From Haemophilus parahaemolyticus (lineage in GTDB: Bacteria; Pseudomonadota; Gammaproteobacteria; Enterobacterales; Pasteurellaceae): a DNA stretch of 23,268 nucleotides. The DNA lies in NCBI RefSeq assembly GCF_018373095.1, contig NZ_JAHAHT010000020.1, forward strand, positions 1 to 23,268. Reading direction: 5' to 3'. Shown piece after piece: positions 14,494-22,062 of this stretch; position 1 is the stretch's first letter, and each line of letters opens with the position of its first letter. A model generated the notes under the pieces. That model searched no databases and was not told where the DNA came from. It saw only the letters and a program-made list of their open reading frames with translations. A program made the position numbers and the translations under genes.

Positions 14494-16968
14494 CTACGCT
14501 TGCGTATACTTAGGCTCAGTAAACACTGTCACTTTTGGTACTTCACCAGTGAATTTCTCAACTTGAACGGTTGCAGTATTTGGTGAGTTACCTTGAGCAA
14601 GTTTAGACGTACCTTCATCGCGGGTAAGGACATTTGGGCTGCCATTTTTACAAAGTGGATGCACTGATTGACCTAAATCTTGCGGGTCATACCAAGCCCC
14701 TTCGTGGATAGCCACTGTGCCTTTGATAATCCCATCAGTAACTACAGCGCCTGCTAATACTTGCCCGCGTTTGTTAAACACACGCACAATATCACCGCTT
14801 GCAATACCACGAGCTGCAGCATCTTCGGTATGAATTAACACTGGTTCACGATCATTTACTGCATAAAGTTTACGCAATGAACTATAAGCTAATTGGCTGT
14901 GTAAGCGATATTTTGAGTGTGGTGTCACTAACGCTAACGGCTCTTCCGCAGTAGTTTTGCCTGAGAACTCTTCGTGTTCCATCCAAGTTGGGTGACCTTT
15001 ACAGTCATCATAGTTCATTTTGGCAACCACGTCAGAGAAGATCTCAATTTTACCTGATGGTGTGCCTAATGGGTTGAGTAACGGATCGTTGCGGAACTCT
15101 TCATAACGCACCCATTTTTTCGCTTTTTCGCTAGTCTTGAAGGTTATTGGTTTATTATCTTGCCAGAATTGCTCGAATTTCGGCATTAATACACGGTTCT
15201 TACGTGCTGCATCAAAGGCAGTTTGGTAGAAACCTTTTAACCAATCCATTTCTGTTTTACCTTCAGTAAACTCCGCTTCTTTACCCGCACGTTTTGAAAG
15301 CTCAGCAAAAATATCGTAATCATTTTTCGCTTCAAATTGTGGCTCAACCGCTTTTTTCATTGGGTAAATATTCATCATCGAATAGTCGCCTGACATCGTT
15401 AAATCATTACGCTCATAGCTGGTTGTCGCTGGTAACACAATGTCTGCCATACGTGCAGTTGGCGTCCAATGACATTCGTTGACAATCACGGTGTCTGGTT
15501 TTTGCCACGCTTTCACCAAAGTATTGGTATCTTGATGGTGGGTAAATGGGTTACCGCCTGACCAGTAGATTACTTTAATATCAGGATAAGTGACTTTCGT
15601 GCCGTTGTAATCAATGGTTTTACCTGGATTGAGCAACGCATCAGAAATACGTGCAAGTGGGAACGAGTATTTAGAAGCTTCATCTAACCACGTTTTAGCA
15701 CCTGCTGCCGCCGTAGGATTTGCGCTGATTGAACCTAAAGTACCGCCAGTTGCAGTTGGAACGCCACCATTAGCATAGTGATAACTTAAACCAAAACCGC
15801 CACCAGGTAAGCCGATTTGACCGAGTATTGAAGCTAGTGTCACCAACATCCAATGGCTTTGTTCGCCATGACGTTGGCGTTGCATACCCCAACCGCCCAT
15901 TAACATTGTGCGTTTGCTAGAGAAATCCGCAGCTAATTGTTTAATAGTTTCGGCTGGCACACCACAAATTTTACTTGCCCATTCGGCATCTTTTGGTTGT
16001 TTATCTTCCGTGCCGAGCAAGTAGCTTTCAAATTGCTCGAAGCCTTTGGTATATTTTTTGAGGAATTCTTTATCGTGTTTGTTTTCAGATACTAAAGTAT
16101 AAGCAATACCAAGCATTAACGCCACGTCTGTTCCTGTGTTCACTGGCACCCAATCCGCACCTAAGAATTCACAGCTTTCACTCCTCACAGGGTCGATACA
16201 GATAATACGTTTACCTGTTTCTTTGAATTTTTTGAAGTATTCAATGCCTTGTTGGTCGGTTGAAGTCCAAGCAATGCGAAGTGTGTTGAGCGGGTTTGCA
16301 GACCAAAGCACGATAATATCGCTATTTTCAAGTAACACTTCCCAACTGGTTTGTTGTTCGTACACTTCAATTGTGCCAAGAACGTGTGGCATAATCACTT
16401 GTGCAGCGCCTGTTGAATAGTCGCCTTTCACATCTACAAATCCGCCTGTGATGGTTAAATAGCGTTTAAGCAAAGTACGCGCTGCGTGCAATGCACCTGA
16501 ACTATACCAACCGTAAGAACCACCAAAAATCGCACTCGGACCGTGAGCTTCACGCACACGTTTCATCTCATTTGCAACAAGCTCAAAGGCTTTATCCCAA
16601 GAAACACGTACCCATTCATCGCGACCGCGTAAGGTGGTGTCTTTATTACCTTCTAAGTAGCCTTTACGCACCATTGGGTATTTCACACGGGTTTCGCCGT
16701 GAACTTGATCAGCCACCACAGATTGCAATTCGTTTACTACGTTTGGTTCAATCGCAGGGCCTGATTTCACCACTTTGCCATCTTGCACTACCACACCTAA
16801 TGGTCCCCAGTGTGCCGCAGTCATCACGGTTTGCATTTCAGCGGCTTTAGCTTCAGTTGAAAGTAACGCACTGACGCTACCGCCAGCTAAAGATGTCCCA
16901 GCAAGACCAAGTGAGGTGGTTTTAATAAAACCACGACGGCTTGCGTTGATATTTTCTTGTTTTTTCAT
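14494..16968 (-). CDS. torZ: Periplasmic molybdoenzyme, TorZ/BisC/MtsZ family N-/S-oxide reductase
   Basis: This encodes an 824-residue bis-MGD molybdopterin oxidoreductase of the DMSO reductase family. The N-terminus is a Tat signal with SRRGFIK at residues 10-16 and likely cleavage near residue 42. There is no N-terminal iron-sulfur cysteine motif, as expected for the single-subunit TorA/DorA/BisC group. SYGW at 151-154 carries the active-site Tyr and Trp. Ser185, exactly 31 residues after the Trp, sits where the Mo-ligand Ser147 follows Trp116 in Rhodobacter DMSO reductase. The pentaheme cytochrome gene lies upstream and is the expected quinol-to-enzyme electron donor. The start has AAAGGGG eight bases upstream. 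The symbol follows common annotation. The physiological substrate could equally be methionine sulfoxide, as reported for the H. influenzae homologue MtsZ. Confidence 0.9.
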   Translation of the reverse strand: MKKQENINASRRGFIKTTSLGLAGTSLAGGSVSALLSTEAKAAEMQTVMTAAHWGPLGVVVQDGKVVKSGPAIEPNVVNELQSVVADQVHGETRVKYPMVRKGYLEGNKDTTLRGRDEWVRVSWDKAFELVANEMKRVREAHGPSAIFGGSYGWYSSGALHAARTLLKRYLTITGGFVDVKGDYSTGAAQVIMPHVLGTIEVYEQQTSWEVLLENSDIIVLWSANPLNTLRIAWTSTDQQGIEYFKKFKETGKRIICIDPVRSESCEFLGADWVPVNTGTDVALMLGIAYTLVSENKHDKEFLKKYTKGFEQFESYLLGTEDKQPKDAEWASKICGVPAETIKQLAADFSSKRTMLMGGWGMQRQRHGEQSHWMLVTLASILGQIGLPGGGFGLSYHYANGGVPTATGGTLGSISANPTAAAGAKTWLDEASKYSFPLARISDALLNPGKTIDYNGTKVTYPDIKVIYWSGGNPFTHHQDTNTLVKAWQKPDTVIVNECHWTPTARMADIVLPATTSYERNDLTMSGDYSMMNIYPMKKAVEPQFEAKNDYDIFAELSKRAGKEAEFTEGKTEMDWLKGFYQTAFDAARKNRVLMPKFEQFWQDNKPITFKTSEKAKKWVRYEEFRNDPLLNPLGTPSGKIEIFSDVVAKMNYDDCKGHPTWMEHEEFSGKTTAEEPLALVTPHSKYRLHSQLAYSSLRKLYAVNDREPVLIHTEDAAARGIASGDIVRVFNKRGQVLAGAVVTDGIIKGTVAIHEGAWYDPQDLGQSVHPLCKNGSPNVLTRDEGTSKLAQGNSPNTATVQVEKFTGEVPKVTVFTEPKYTQA

Positions 16969-17021
16969 ATAGGTTTCCCCTTTGAAAGTAAGTTAAATAT
17001 GACACCTTTCTAAGCACGAGG

Positions 17022-17060
17022 GGATAGTTCATCTCTTCGCTATCCTGTGTTGCAAGCGGT
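17022..17060. repeat. Small inverted repeat and near-perfect uptake signal in the torY-torZ spacer
   Basis: The ~200-base spacer holds GGATAG / CTATCC (17022-17045, 12-base loop), with no T-tract. It also holds an 8-of-9 uptake core GCAAGCGGT (17052-17060) followed by AAAATTTTGCAAAA. I see no convincing promoter or terminator, so torZ is probably co-transcribed with torY. Confidence 0.45.
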
Positions 17061-17171
17061 AAAATTTTGCAAAAGTTTTGCAAAAACAATCGCTTGGAAC
17101 AGGCTGAGATGGCGTATTTTGATAACAAAACTTAGTCAAAACAGCTCGGTATCGGATTTGTTGATAAAAAA

Positions 17172-18290
17172 TTAGTGTGCACCTCCAACCATATCTTTGG
17201 CATTGCGTTGTAGGTAAATAGTCACCGCACGCACATCATCAGCTGTCATTGAGGTTCTATCCTTCATCGAATTCACTACTCCGATCCATTGGTTTGCCGT
17301 GTAATGGTTTGCACCAATAGCTGCGTGGCAACCGCTACAATGGGTTTGGTTTAAATTATCGCCAAAAGCATTCAACGATTTTAAATCTGAAGTGACGGCG
17401 GTTTTTGGCATAGAAACTTCCACGCTGACCTCTTTCCAGTCGGAATTCGTCACTTTATCGTTTACCGTTTGATGAACGGTGAATTTATTTTTCGCTTCAT
17501 CGCTGACTAATCCAACCATAATACGTTGACCCAATGCAGCATACAGTACGCTTTCCGCCCCTGCTTGTTGCCAACCTTTTAACGTCGCTTTAATGTTGTC
17601 GCCATCGGCTTTCCAATCATTTAACTCAGCATAAGGTAATAGGCGAATTTCTGCACCTTCCGCGGTTTTTGCTGGTGCCATCACAAGGTTATAAAGGGTT
17701 TTATCGCCTTCGCTAAATTGCCCTGCGTGTTTGGTTAATTCACCTAGTGCAGCCGCATTGTCTACAGGCATTTCAGGCATAAAATGGGCGATACCTTTAT
17801 GGCAATCAATACAAGTTTGGTTAGTTTCTTGTGCCAATTTATGCATTTTTTGAGCAGCTTCTTTTTGCTCAGAAACTACCATCGCCTCGAAACTATGGCA
17901 GGAACGGCAAGTCGCAGAATCACTCTCTTTCATCTCTTGCCAAACTCGTTGTGCCATTTCTAGGCGATGTTGCTCATAGGCTTCTTGGTCTGGCAACTTA
18001 TTGGTGACGAAAGTATGCCAGACGTCTTTCAACGCCACAAATTTAGCTTTCACATAATCCATTCCTTCATGTGGAACGTGGCAATCGGCACATTCAGCTC
18101 GAATCCCCTTACGGTTTGAAAAATGTACCGTGCCTTCCCATTCTGCTTGTGGATGGCTCATTGAATGGCAACTGACACAAAATTCAGGGCTGCTGGTCAC
18201 TTTCATAATCGATTGCACACCAAATAATGCGGCAGCACCAATCACAACACAAATCAGACCGCTTGCCAGAGAGAGTTTTAACTTAGGCAT
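17172..18290 (-). CDS. torY: Pentaheme c-type cytochrome, TorY/TorC (NapC/NirT family)
   Basis: This encodes a 372-residue membrane-anchored cytochrome that passes electrons from the quinol pool to the periplasmic reductase. One N-terminal membrane helix (residues ~8-28) is uncleaved. Four CXXCH haem motifs at Cys38, 67, 128 and 160 form the NapC/NirT tetrahaem domain. A fifth CSGCH at Cys318 sits in the C-terminal monohaem domain typical of TorC/TorY (E. coli TorY is 366 residues). The start has TGGGGA five bases upstream. It is the first gene of the torYZ pair and is preceded by an FNR-like box, consistent with induction under oxygen limitation. The gap to torZ is about 200 bases, longer than elsewhere in the window. 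Confidence 0.93.
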   Translation of the reverse strand: MPKLKLSLASGLICVVIGAAALFGVQSIMKVTSSPEFCVSCHSMSHPQAEWEGTVHFSNRKGIRAECADCHVPHEGMDYVKAKFVALKDVWHTFVTNKLPDQEAYEQHRLEMAQRVWQEMKESDSATCRSCHSFEAMVVSEQKEAAQKMHKLAQETNQTCIDCHKGIAHFMPEMPVDNAAALGELTKHAGQFSEGDKTLYNLVMAPAKTAEGAEIRLLPYAELNDWKADGDNIKATLKGWQQAGAESVLYAALGQRIMVGLVSDEAKNKFTVHQTVNDKVTNSDWKEVSVEVSMPKTAVTSDLKSLNAFGDNLNQTHCSGCHAAIGANHYTANQWIGVVNSMKDRTSMTADDVRAVTIYLQRNAKDMVGGAH

Positions 18291-18369
18291 AAATTCCCCA
18301 CAAAAATAAAAGATAAAAGTTTTATAAGAATTTTATACCTACAAAAAAGAAGCTCAATAAGTAAAATAC

Positions 18370-18410
18370 ATATTAAGAGGTAGATCGAAAGGAAATTTGA
18401 TTTAACTCAA
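18370..18410 (-). promoter_or_regulatory. FNR-type box and -10 box upstream of torY
   Basis: The minus strand reads TTGAG-TTAA-ATCAA at 18410-18397, 9 of 10 to the FNR consensus TTGAT-N4-ATCAA. A -10-like TAATAT (18375-18370) is centred 31 bases downstream, which places the box centre near -41, the class II FNR activation position. The torY start codon lies ~70 bases further on. Confidence 0.6.
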
Positions 18411-18507
18411 AAGAGGTAACATTATTTCACCACAAACCAAGGTAGTAATTGAAAAAAGGTATTGGCAAACAGCTCTGGGGCAATAATTTTGCTGTACCCT
18501 TGCTAAA

Positions 18508-18668
18508 TTTGATAAATCAGATGCGGTAAGCTAATTGAAAGATCTTTGGTATTATCAGGATAAGTTAGCCCCGTTTGCGTACCTGTACCGAAGTAATAAG
18601 TACCATTCACACCATAATGTGGCATTGAACGAATACCATCTGAAATAGCTTTACTATAATCATCGACG
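18508..18668 (-). pseudogene. Possible decayed gene fragment in the his-tor spacer
   Basis: The 470 bases between torY and hisIE contain the his terminator, the FNR promoter and this stretch. Reading minus, one frame stays open for ~50 codons with coding-like composition (DDYSKAISDGIRSMPHYGVN, later YYFGTG and LTYPDNT) and ends at a TAG (18510-18508). There is no start codon with a ribosome site, and the frame runs back through the his terminator hairpin, so no intact gene is present. I do not recognise the family. It may be the tail of a lost gene or chance. Confidence 0.3.
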
Positions 18669-18674
18669 GATTCA

Positions 18675-18722
18675 ACTAAAATTAAAAGGACTGAGTCCGA
18701 TACAATATCGTCGTCAGTCCTT
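18675..18722 (-). terminator. Intrinsic terminator of the his operon
   Basis: On the minus strand AAGGACTGA pairs perfectly with TCAGTCCTT (9 bp; 18722-18714 with 18694-18686). Inside, a second stem CGATA / TATCG is separated by a 3x3 internal loop. The hairpin is followed by TTTTAATTTTAG. It lies ~40 bases after the hisIE stop codon. Confidence 0.85.
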
Positions 18723-18759
18723 ATGTGAATAGTCCAGATTTTGGGGACAGATCAGGCGT

Positions 18760-19404
18760 TTATTTATTCGAACCTTCTGGATGCAGACCAATTCCCTGAT
18801 GGCGTTCTTGCAATTTTGCAATCACATCCGCCCATGTCAGTCCTTGATGGTGCAATAACACGGTTAAGTGATAAACTAAATCCGCCGCTTCACTGAGGGT
18901 TTCCGGTTTATCTTGCGAGACGGCAGCTAGCGCCGTTTCTAGCGCTTCTTCCCCCACTTTTTGGGCGATTTTCTTAATGCCTTTGCTGTGCAGTGTTGCA
19001 GTGTAAGAACTAGCCGGATCGGCGTTTTTCTTTTCTGCTAAATGCTGCTCCAGTTGGGCGAACCAAGTCCAATGGCTGGTAGTTTGTTGGGTAAATTGAT
19101 GAAAGCAGCTGTCTTCTCCGGTATGACAGGTTGCGCCGATAGGATTGGCTAAAATTAACAAGGTGTCATTGTCGCAGTCCAAGCTCATATCCACGATATT
19201 TAAAAAATGCCCCGAGGTTTCCCCCTTTGTCCACAGGCGATTCTTCGTACGGGAAAAGAACGTTACTTTCTTCTCCGCCAAGGTTTTCTCCAACGCCTCC
19301 GGATTCATATACCCGAGCATCAGCACTTCGCACGTCGTCGCGTGTTGCACGATAACGGGGAGGAGGTTGTTGATTTTTTGCCAGTTGATTTCTTGTTTTT
19401 TCAT
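18760..19404 (-). CDS. hisI: Bifunctional phosphoribosyl-AMP cyclohydrolase / phosphoribosyl-ATP pyrophosphatase
   Basis: This encodes a 214-residue HisIE fusion catalysing steps 2 and 3 of histidine synthesis. The N-terminal HisI domain (~1-115) shows MLGYMNPEAL, FFSRTKNRLWTKGETSGH, the metal-binding DCDND and the cysteines of ATCHTGEDSC. The C-terminal HisE domain (~118-214) shows KKIAQKVGEEALE and EAADLVYHL, the pyrophosphatase helices. The start has AGGA seven bases upstream. It begins 13 bases after the stop of the inserted 116-residue gene; in most enterobacterial-type operons hisF directly abuts or overlaps hisIE instead. It is the last gene before the operon terminator. Local GC is high (33 of 60 in bases 18901-18960). 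Confidence 0.97.
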   Translation of the reverse strand: MKKQEINWQKINNLLPVIVQHATTCEVLMLGYMNPEALEKTLAEKKVTFFSRTKNRLWTKGETSGHFLNIVDMSLDCDNDTLLILANPIGATCHTGEDSCFHQFTQQTTSHWTWFAQLEQHLAEKKNADPASSYTATLHSKGIKKIAQKVGEEALETALAAVSQDKPETLSEAADLVYHLTVLLHHQGLTWADVIAKLQERHQGIGLHPEGSNK

Positions 19405-19417
19405 TTATATTCCTACT

Positions 19418-19768
19418 CTAAATACCAAGTTCTTTCGCAATAGAATTATACTCTATAGAGAGATTACCCATAATATCTTTATTACTTCTTAGATATGAAC
19501 CAATTACATCTGTATATCTATGATCTTCATATAGATAATGAATAATTGATTTAAGATTTTGGTAATTCAACCCTAAAGTTTCTTTCAATCGCTGTTCCAA
19601 TTCACCATAACGAAACTCTTTTTGTTCAAATTCCTCAAAGACATCGCATAGTGTATCAATTTGACTTTCGTCAAAATCAAATACTAACGCTATTTTATCA
19701 AATGCATTTTGATCACCTAATGCACTTCGTTTTAAAATTTCAAAATGAAATTTATCTTTTTTATCCAT
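19418..19768 (-). CDS. Unrecognised 116-residue protein inserted between hisF and hisIE
   Basis: I do not recognise this protein. It is acidic, soluble and predicted mostly helical, with no signal peptide, membrane segment or cysteine cluster. Its single Cys (in DTLCDVFEEF) lies near residue 41. The central part GELEQRLKETLGLNYQNLK and IIHYLYEDHRYTDVIGSYL has the look of small all-alpha immunity or regulatory proteins, but that is only an impression. A strong AAGGAG ribosome site lies nine bases before the ATG, and the stop is 13 bases before hisIE, so it is very likely translated as part of the his transcript. Base composition is AT-rich (12 G+C of 60 in 19501-19560), unlike the flanking his genes, which points to separate acquisition. 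Confidence 0.8.
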   Translation of the reverse strand: MDKKDKFHFEILKRSALGDQNAFDKIALVFDFDESQIDTLCDVFEEFEQKEFRYGELEQRLKETLGLNYQNLKSIIHYLYEDHRYTDVIGSYLRSNKDIMGNLSIEYNSIAKELGI

Positions 19769-19867
19769 AGAATTGTCTCCTTAAAGCTATAACAAAAAAC
19801 CAACTGGCAAGAAGAATATTAAGAGCAAAAAAAATAAAATTCAATACAAAAAACACGTCCAAAAACG

Positions 19868-19876
19868 ACCGCACTT
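19868..19876 (-). repeat. DNA uptake signal of the other type (AAGTGCGGT)
   Basis: A perfect AAGTGCGGT core in minus orientation, preceded by AAAA and followed by CGTTTTT, just downstream of the hisF stop. This is the Haemophilus influenzae / Pasteurella-type signal, whereas all other perfect cores in the window are of the ACAAGCGGT type. Confidence 0.75.
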
Positions 19877-19883
19877 TTTTGTG

Positions 19884-20657
19884 TTACCGCCGTACTTCCA
19901 CGCCTTCCCGTGCCAAATAATCCTTCAATTCGCCGATATTAATAATCTGCTTATGGAACACGCTTGCGGCTAATGCGCCATCTACATTGGCTTCAATAAA
20001 GGCATCGCGAAAATGCACCATTTCTCCGGCACCGCCTGAGGCAATCAGCGGCACATGGCATACTTGGCGCACCATTTTAAGCTGGGCGAGATCATAGCCT
20101 TGGCGTACGCCATCTTGGTTCATCATATTGAGCACGATTTCACCCGCTCCACGGCTTTGTACTTCTTGCACCCAATCGAGTAACTGCCAATGGGTTTGGC
20201 GGGTACGGCTTTCATCACCGGTATATTGGTTGACCCAATATTTACCGGTTGATTGCTCAAACCAGCTATCGATGCCGACCACTACCGCCTGCACGCCAAA
20301 GCGTTCGGAAAGTTGGTTAATCAAATCGGGATTAGCTAACGCAGGAGAGTTGATTGAGATTTTATCCGCGCCAAAAGCAAATAACTGCTCGGCATCGGCG
20401 ACAGATTTAATCCCGCCAGCTACGCAGAAAGGGATGTCGATTACCTGCGCTACGCGTTGCACCCAGCTTTTATCTACCGTACGGCCATCCGATGAAGCGG
20501 TAATATCATAAAATACCAGTTCATCGGCACCTTCGGTAGCATAGCGTTGTGCTAATGGAACAATATCGCCAATAATTTCGTGATTACGGAATTGCACGCC
20601 CTTAACGACTTGCCCATCACGTACGTCCAAACAAGGAATTATCCGTTTTGCCAACAT
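19884..20657 (-). CDS. hisF: Imidazole glycerol phosphate synthase, cyclase subunit HisF
   Basis: This encodes a 257-residue (beta/alpha)8 barrel that, with HisH, turns PRFAR and glutamine-derived ammonia into imidazole glycerol phosphate and AICAR. The catalytic Asp11 lies in PCLDVRDGQVVKG and the second catalytic Asp near residue 130 in NMMNQDGVRQGYD. The phosphate-binding ASGGAGEMVHF loop is present. Length matches the family (E. coli 258). The start ATG lies inside hisA, overlapping it by 19 bases. Downstream, instead of hisIE, there are ~115 bases with an uptake signal and then the 116-residue insert. GC is high (32 of 60 in 20401-20460). Confidence 0.98.
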   Translation of the reverse strand: MLAKRIIPCLDVRDGQVVKGVQFRNHEIIGDIVPLAQRYATEGADELVFYDITASSDGRTVDKSWVQRVAQVIDIPFCVAGGIKSVADAEQLFAFGADKISINSPALANPDLINQLSERFGVQAVVVGIDSWFEQSTGKYWVNQYTGDESRTRQTHWQLLDWVQEVQSRGAGEIVLNMMNQDGVRQGYDLAQLKMVRQVCHVPLIASGGAGEMVHFRDAFIEANVDGALAASVFHKQIINIGELKDYLAREGVEVRR

Positions 20658-21388
20658 CCGATTGCCTCCGCTACATTAAATTTGCCTTCTAATAAGGCAC
20701 GTCCAACAATAACACCTGCCACGCCGGTATTTTTAAGTGCCTCAATATCTGCCAGGCTACCAATGCCGCCTGATGATTGGAATTGAATATCGGGATATTG
20801 CACGCAGATTTCACGATATAAATCGATGTTTGACCCTGCCAAGGTACCATCGCGTGAAATGTCGGTGCATAACACATGGCGTAAGCCGACACTTTGATAG
20901 TCTTCGATTACCTCTTCCAACAACACACCGCTAGCTTCTTGCCAGCCGCTGATTGCTACAATTTTTTGACCGCTTGCATTGATGTTGATGTCCAATGCCA
21001 GCACGAATTTCTCCGCGCCATACTGAGCAAACCATTGTTTTACGGTGGCGCGTTCTTTAATCGCTGTTGAACCGATCACCAAGCGGTTTGCGCCTGCCGC
21101 CAATAAATCGGCAACATCTTGTTCGCGACGAATCCCACCACCGACTTGCACAGGGCAGGGCGTAGCGGCAATGATTTGGCGAATTAACGCGGTTTGGCGG
21201 GCATGTGGATTTTTCGCTCCGGTTAAATCCACCAAGTGTAACTGCTGTGCCCCTTGGCGAACGTAATCGGCAAATTGCGCGATAGGATCGTCGCAATAAG
21301 TGGTTTGTTTGGTGTAGTCGCCTTGGTGTAGTCGTACAACTTGACCATCAATTAAGTCAAGAGCAGGAATGATTTGTGATGTTTGCAT
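20639..21388 (-). CDS. hisA: Phosphoribosylformimino-AICAR-P isomerase HisA
   Basis: This encodes a 249-residue barrel enzyme of histidine synthesis (ProFAR to PRFAR Amadori isomerisation). Catalytic Asp11 lies in PALDLIDGQVVRL. VQVGGGIRREQDV, VIGSTAIKE and the second catalytic Asp in CTDISRDGTLAGSN are in the expected order, and SSGGIGSLADIEAL forms the second phosphate site. The start has AGGA eight bases upstream. It overlaps hisF by 19 bases and is separated from hisH by 74 bases containing a perfect hairpin. It contains an 8-of-9 ACAAGCGGT-type uptake core (minus-strand GCAAGCGGT, 20977-20969). GC is the highest sampled (37 of 60 in 21121-21180). Confidence 0.98.
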   Translation of the reverse strand: MQTSQIIPALDLIDGQVVRLHQGDYTKQTTYCDDPIAQFADYVRQGAQQLHLVDLTGAKNPHARQTALIRQIIAATPCPVQVGGGIRREQDVADLLAAGANRLVIGSTAIKERATVKQWFAQYGAEKFVLALDININASGQKIVAISGWQEASGVLLEEVIEDYQSVGLRHVLCTDISRDGTLAGSNIDLYREICVQYPDIQFQSSGGIGSLADIEALKNTGVAGVIVGRALLEGKFNVAEAIGCWQNG

Positions 21389-21414
21389 AGTTTTTCCTGT
21401 GTAATGTAATCAGT

Positions 21415-21437
21415 TCCCCTCTTTAACAAAGAGGGGA
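21415..21437. repeat. Perfect inverted repeat in the hisH-hisA gap
   Basis: TCCCCTCTTT and AAAGAGGGGA form a perfect 10-bp stem with a 3-base AAC loop. Neither strand has a T-tract after it, so it is not a standard intrinsic terminator. It may act as an mRNA stability or processing element between hisH and hisA. Confidence 0.7.
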
Positions 21438-21462
21438 GCGTGCGTGATTTTAGTTCTGTAGT

Positions 21463-22056
21463 TTATTTCACTTTCTCCACAAAATTTCTCAACAATAACG
21501 CGCCGTTTTTACCCGAGCGTTCTGGGTGGAACTGCACGCCGTAGAAATTTTTATTGGCGATGGCGGCAGAGAAGTCCACGCCGTAACAGCTTGTCGCAAT
21601 GGTGTTTTCGTTGGGTTGTACCGCGTAGCTGTGTACGAAGTAAAAATGGCTGTCTTGTTCAATGCCGGTAAACAGCGGATGGTCTGGTGTGTAATGCACC
21701 TTGTTCCAACCCATGTGCGGCAACGGCAAGCCACTGTCAGGGATGAGATCCGTCTGCCCGTTCATTAAACCGAGCGTCGCCACATTGCCTTCGGTAGAAA
21801 ATTCGGTCATCAGCTGCATACCTAAACAAATGCCAAGCATTGGCTGGGTAGCGTTGCGGATGCAATCAATTAGCTTGCGCTCCTGCAAATTCCGCATCGC
21901 CGCCATTGCCGTGCCCACACCGGGCAACAACAATTTATCGGCAGACTCGATTTTATGAATATCCCGCGTAATTTCGGCGCGATAACCCAAGCGATCAAAG
22001 GCGAATTTGACGGAAGAGAGGTTCGCGCAGCCGGTGTTTATAATAACTACATACAC
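21463..22056 (-). CDS. hisH: Imidazole glycerol phosphate synthase, glutaminase subunit HisH
   Basis: This encodes a 197-residue class I glutamine amidotransferase that supplies ammonia to HisF. The nucleophile Cys77 lies in the elbow GICLGMQ; His177 and Glu179 in QFHPERSG complete the triad. LLPGVGTAMAAM near residue 43-54 contains the oxyanion-strand region typical of HisH. The length is usual (E. coli 196). The start codon follows the stop of the inserted AbiC-like gene by six bases. The only SD-like purines (AGAGG) overlap that gene's last codons, about 13 bases from the ATG, so hisH translation is probably coupled to the insert. Confidence 0.97.
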   Translation of the reverse strand: MYVVIINTGCANLSSVKFAFDRLGYRAEITRDIHKIESADKLLLPGVGTAMAAMRNLQERKLIDCIRNATQPMLGICLGMQLMTEFSTEGNVATLGLMNGQTDLIPDSGLPLPHMGWNKVHYTPDHPLFTGIEQDSHFYFVHSYAVQPNENTIATSCYGVDFSAAIANKNFYGVQFHPERSGKNGALLLRNFVEKVK

Positions 22057-22062
22057 TAATAT

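Noticed and set aside
16491..16850. Plus-strand open frame of 119 codons
   Set aside because: Antisense to the N-terminal part of the molybdoenzyme gene; no start signal.
17126..17145. Possible FNR site in the torY-torZ spacer (TTGATAAC with a later TCAA)
   Set aside because: The half-sites are spaced wrongly for TTGAT-N4-ATCAA, and no matching -10 box lies at the right distance.
18675..18722. Hairpin read as part of the decayed open frame
   Set aside because: Its long perfect stem followed by a T-tract just after hisIE is much better explained as the his operon terminator.
20128..20511. Plus-strand open frame of 127 codons
   Set aside because: Antisense to hisF; a shadow of its GC-rich codons.
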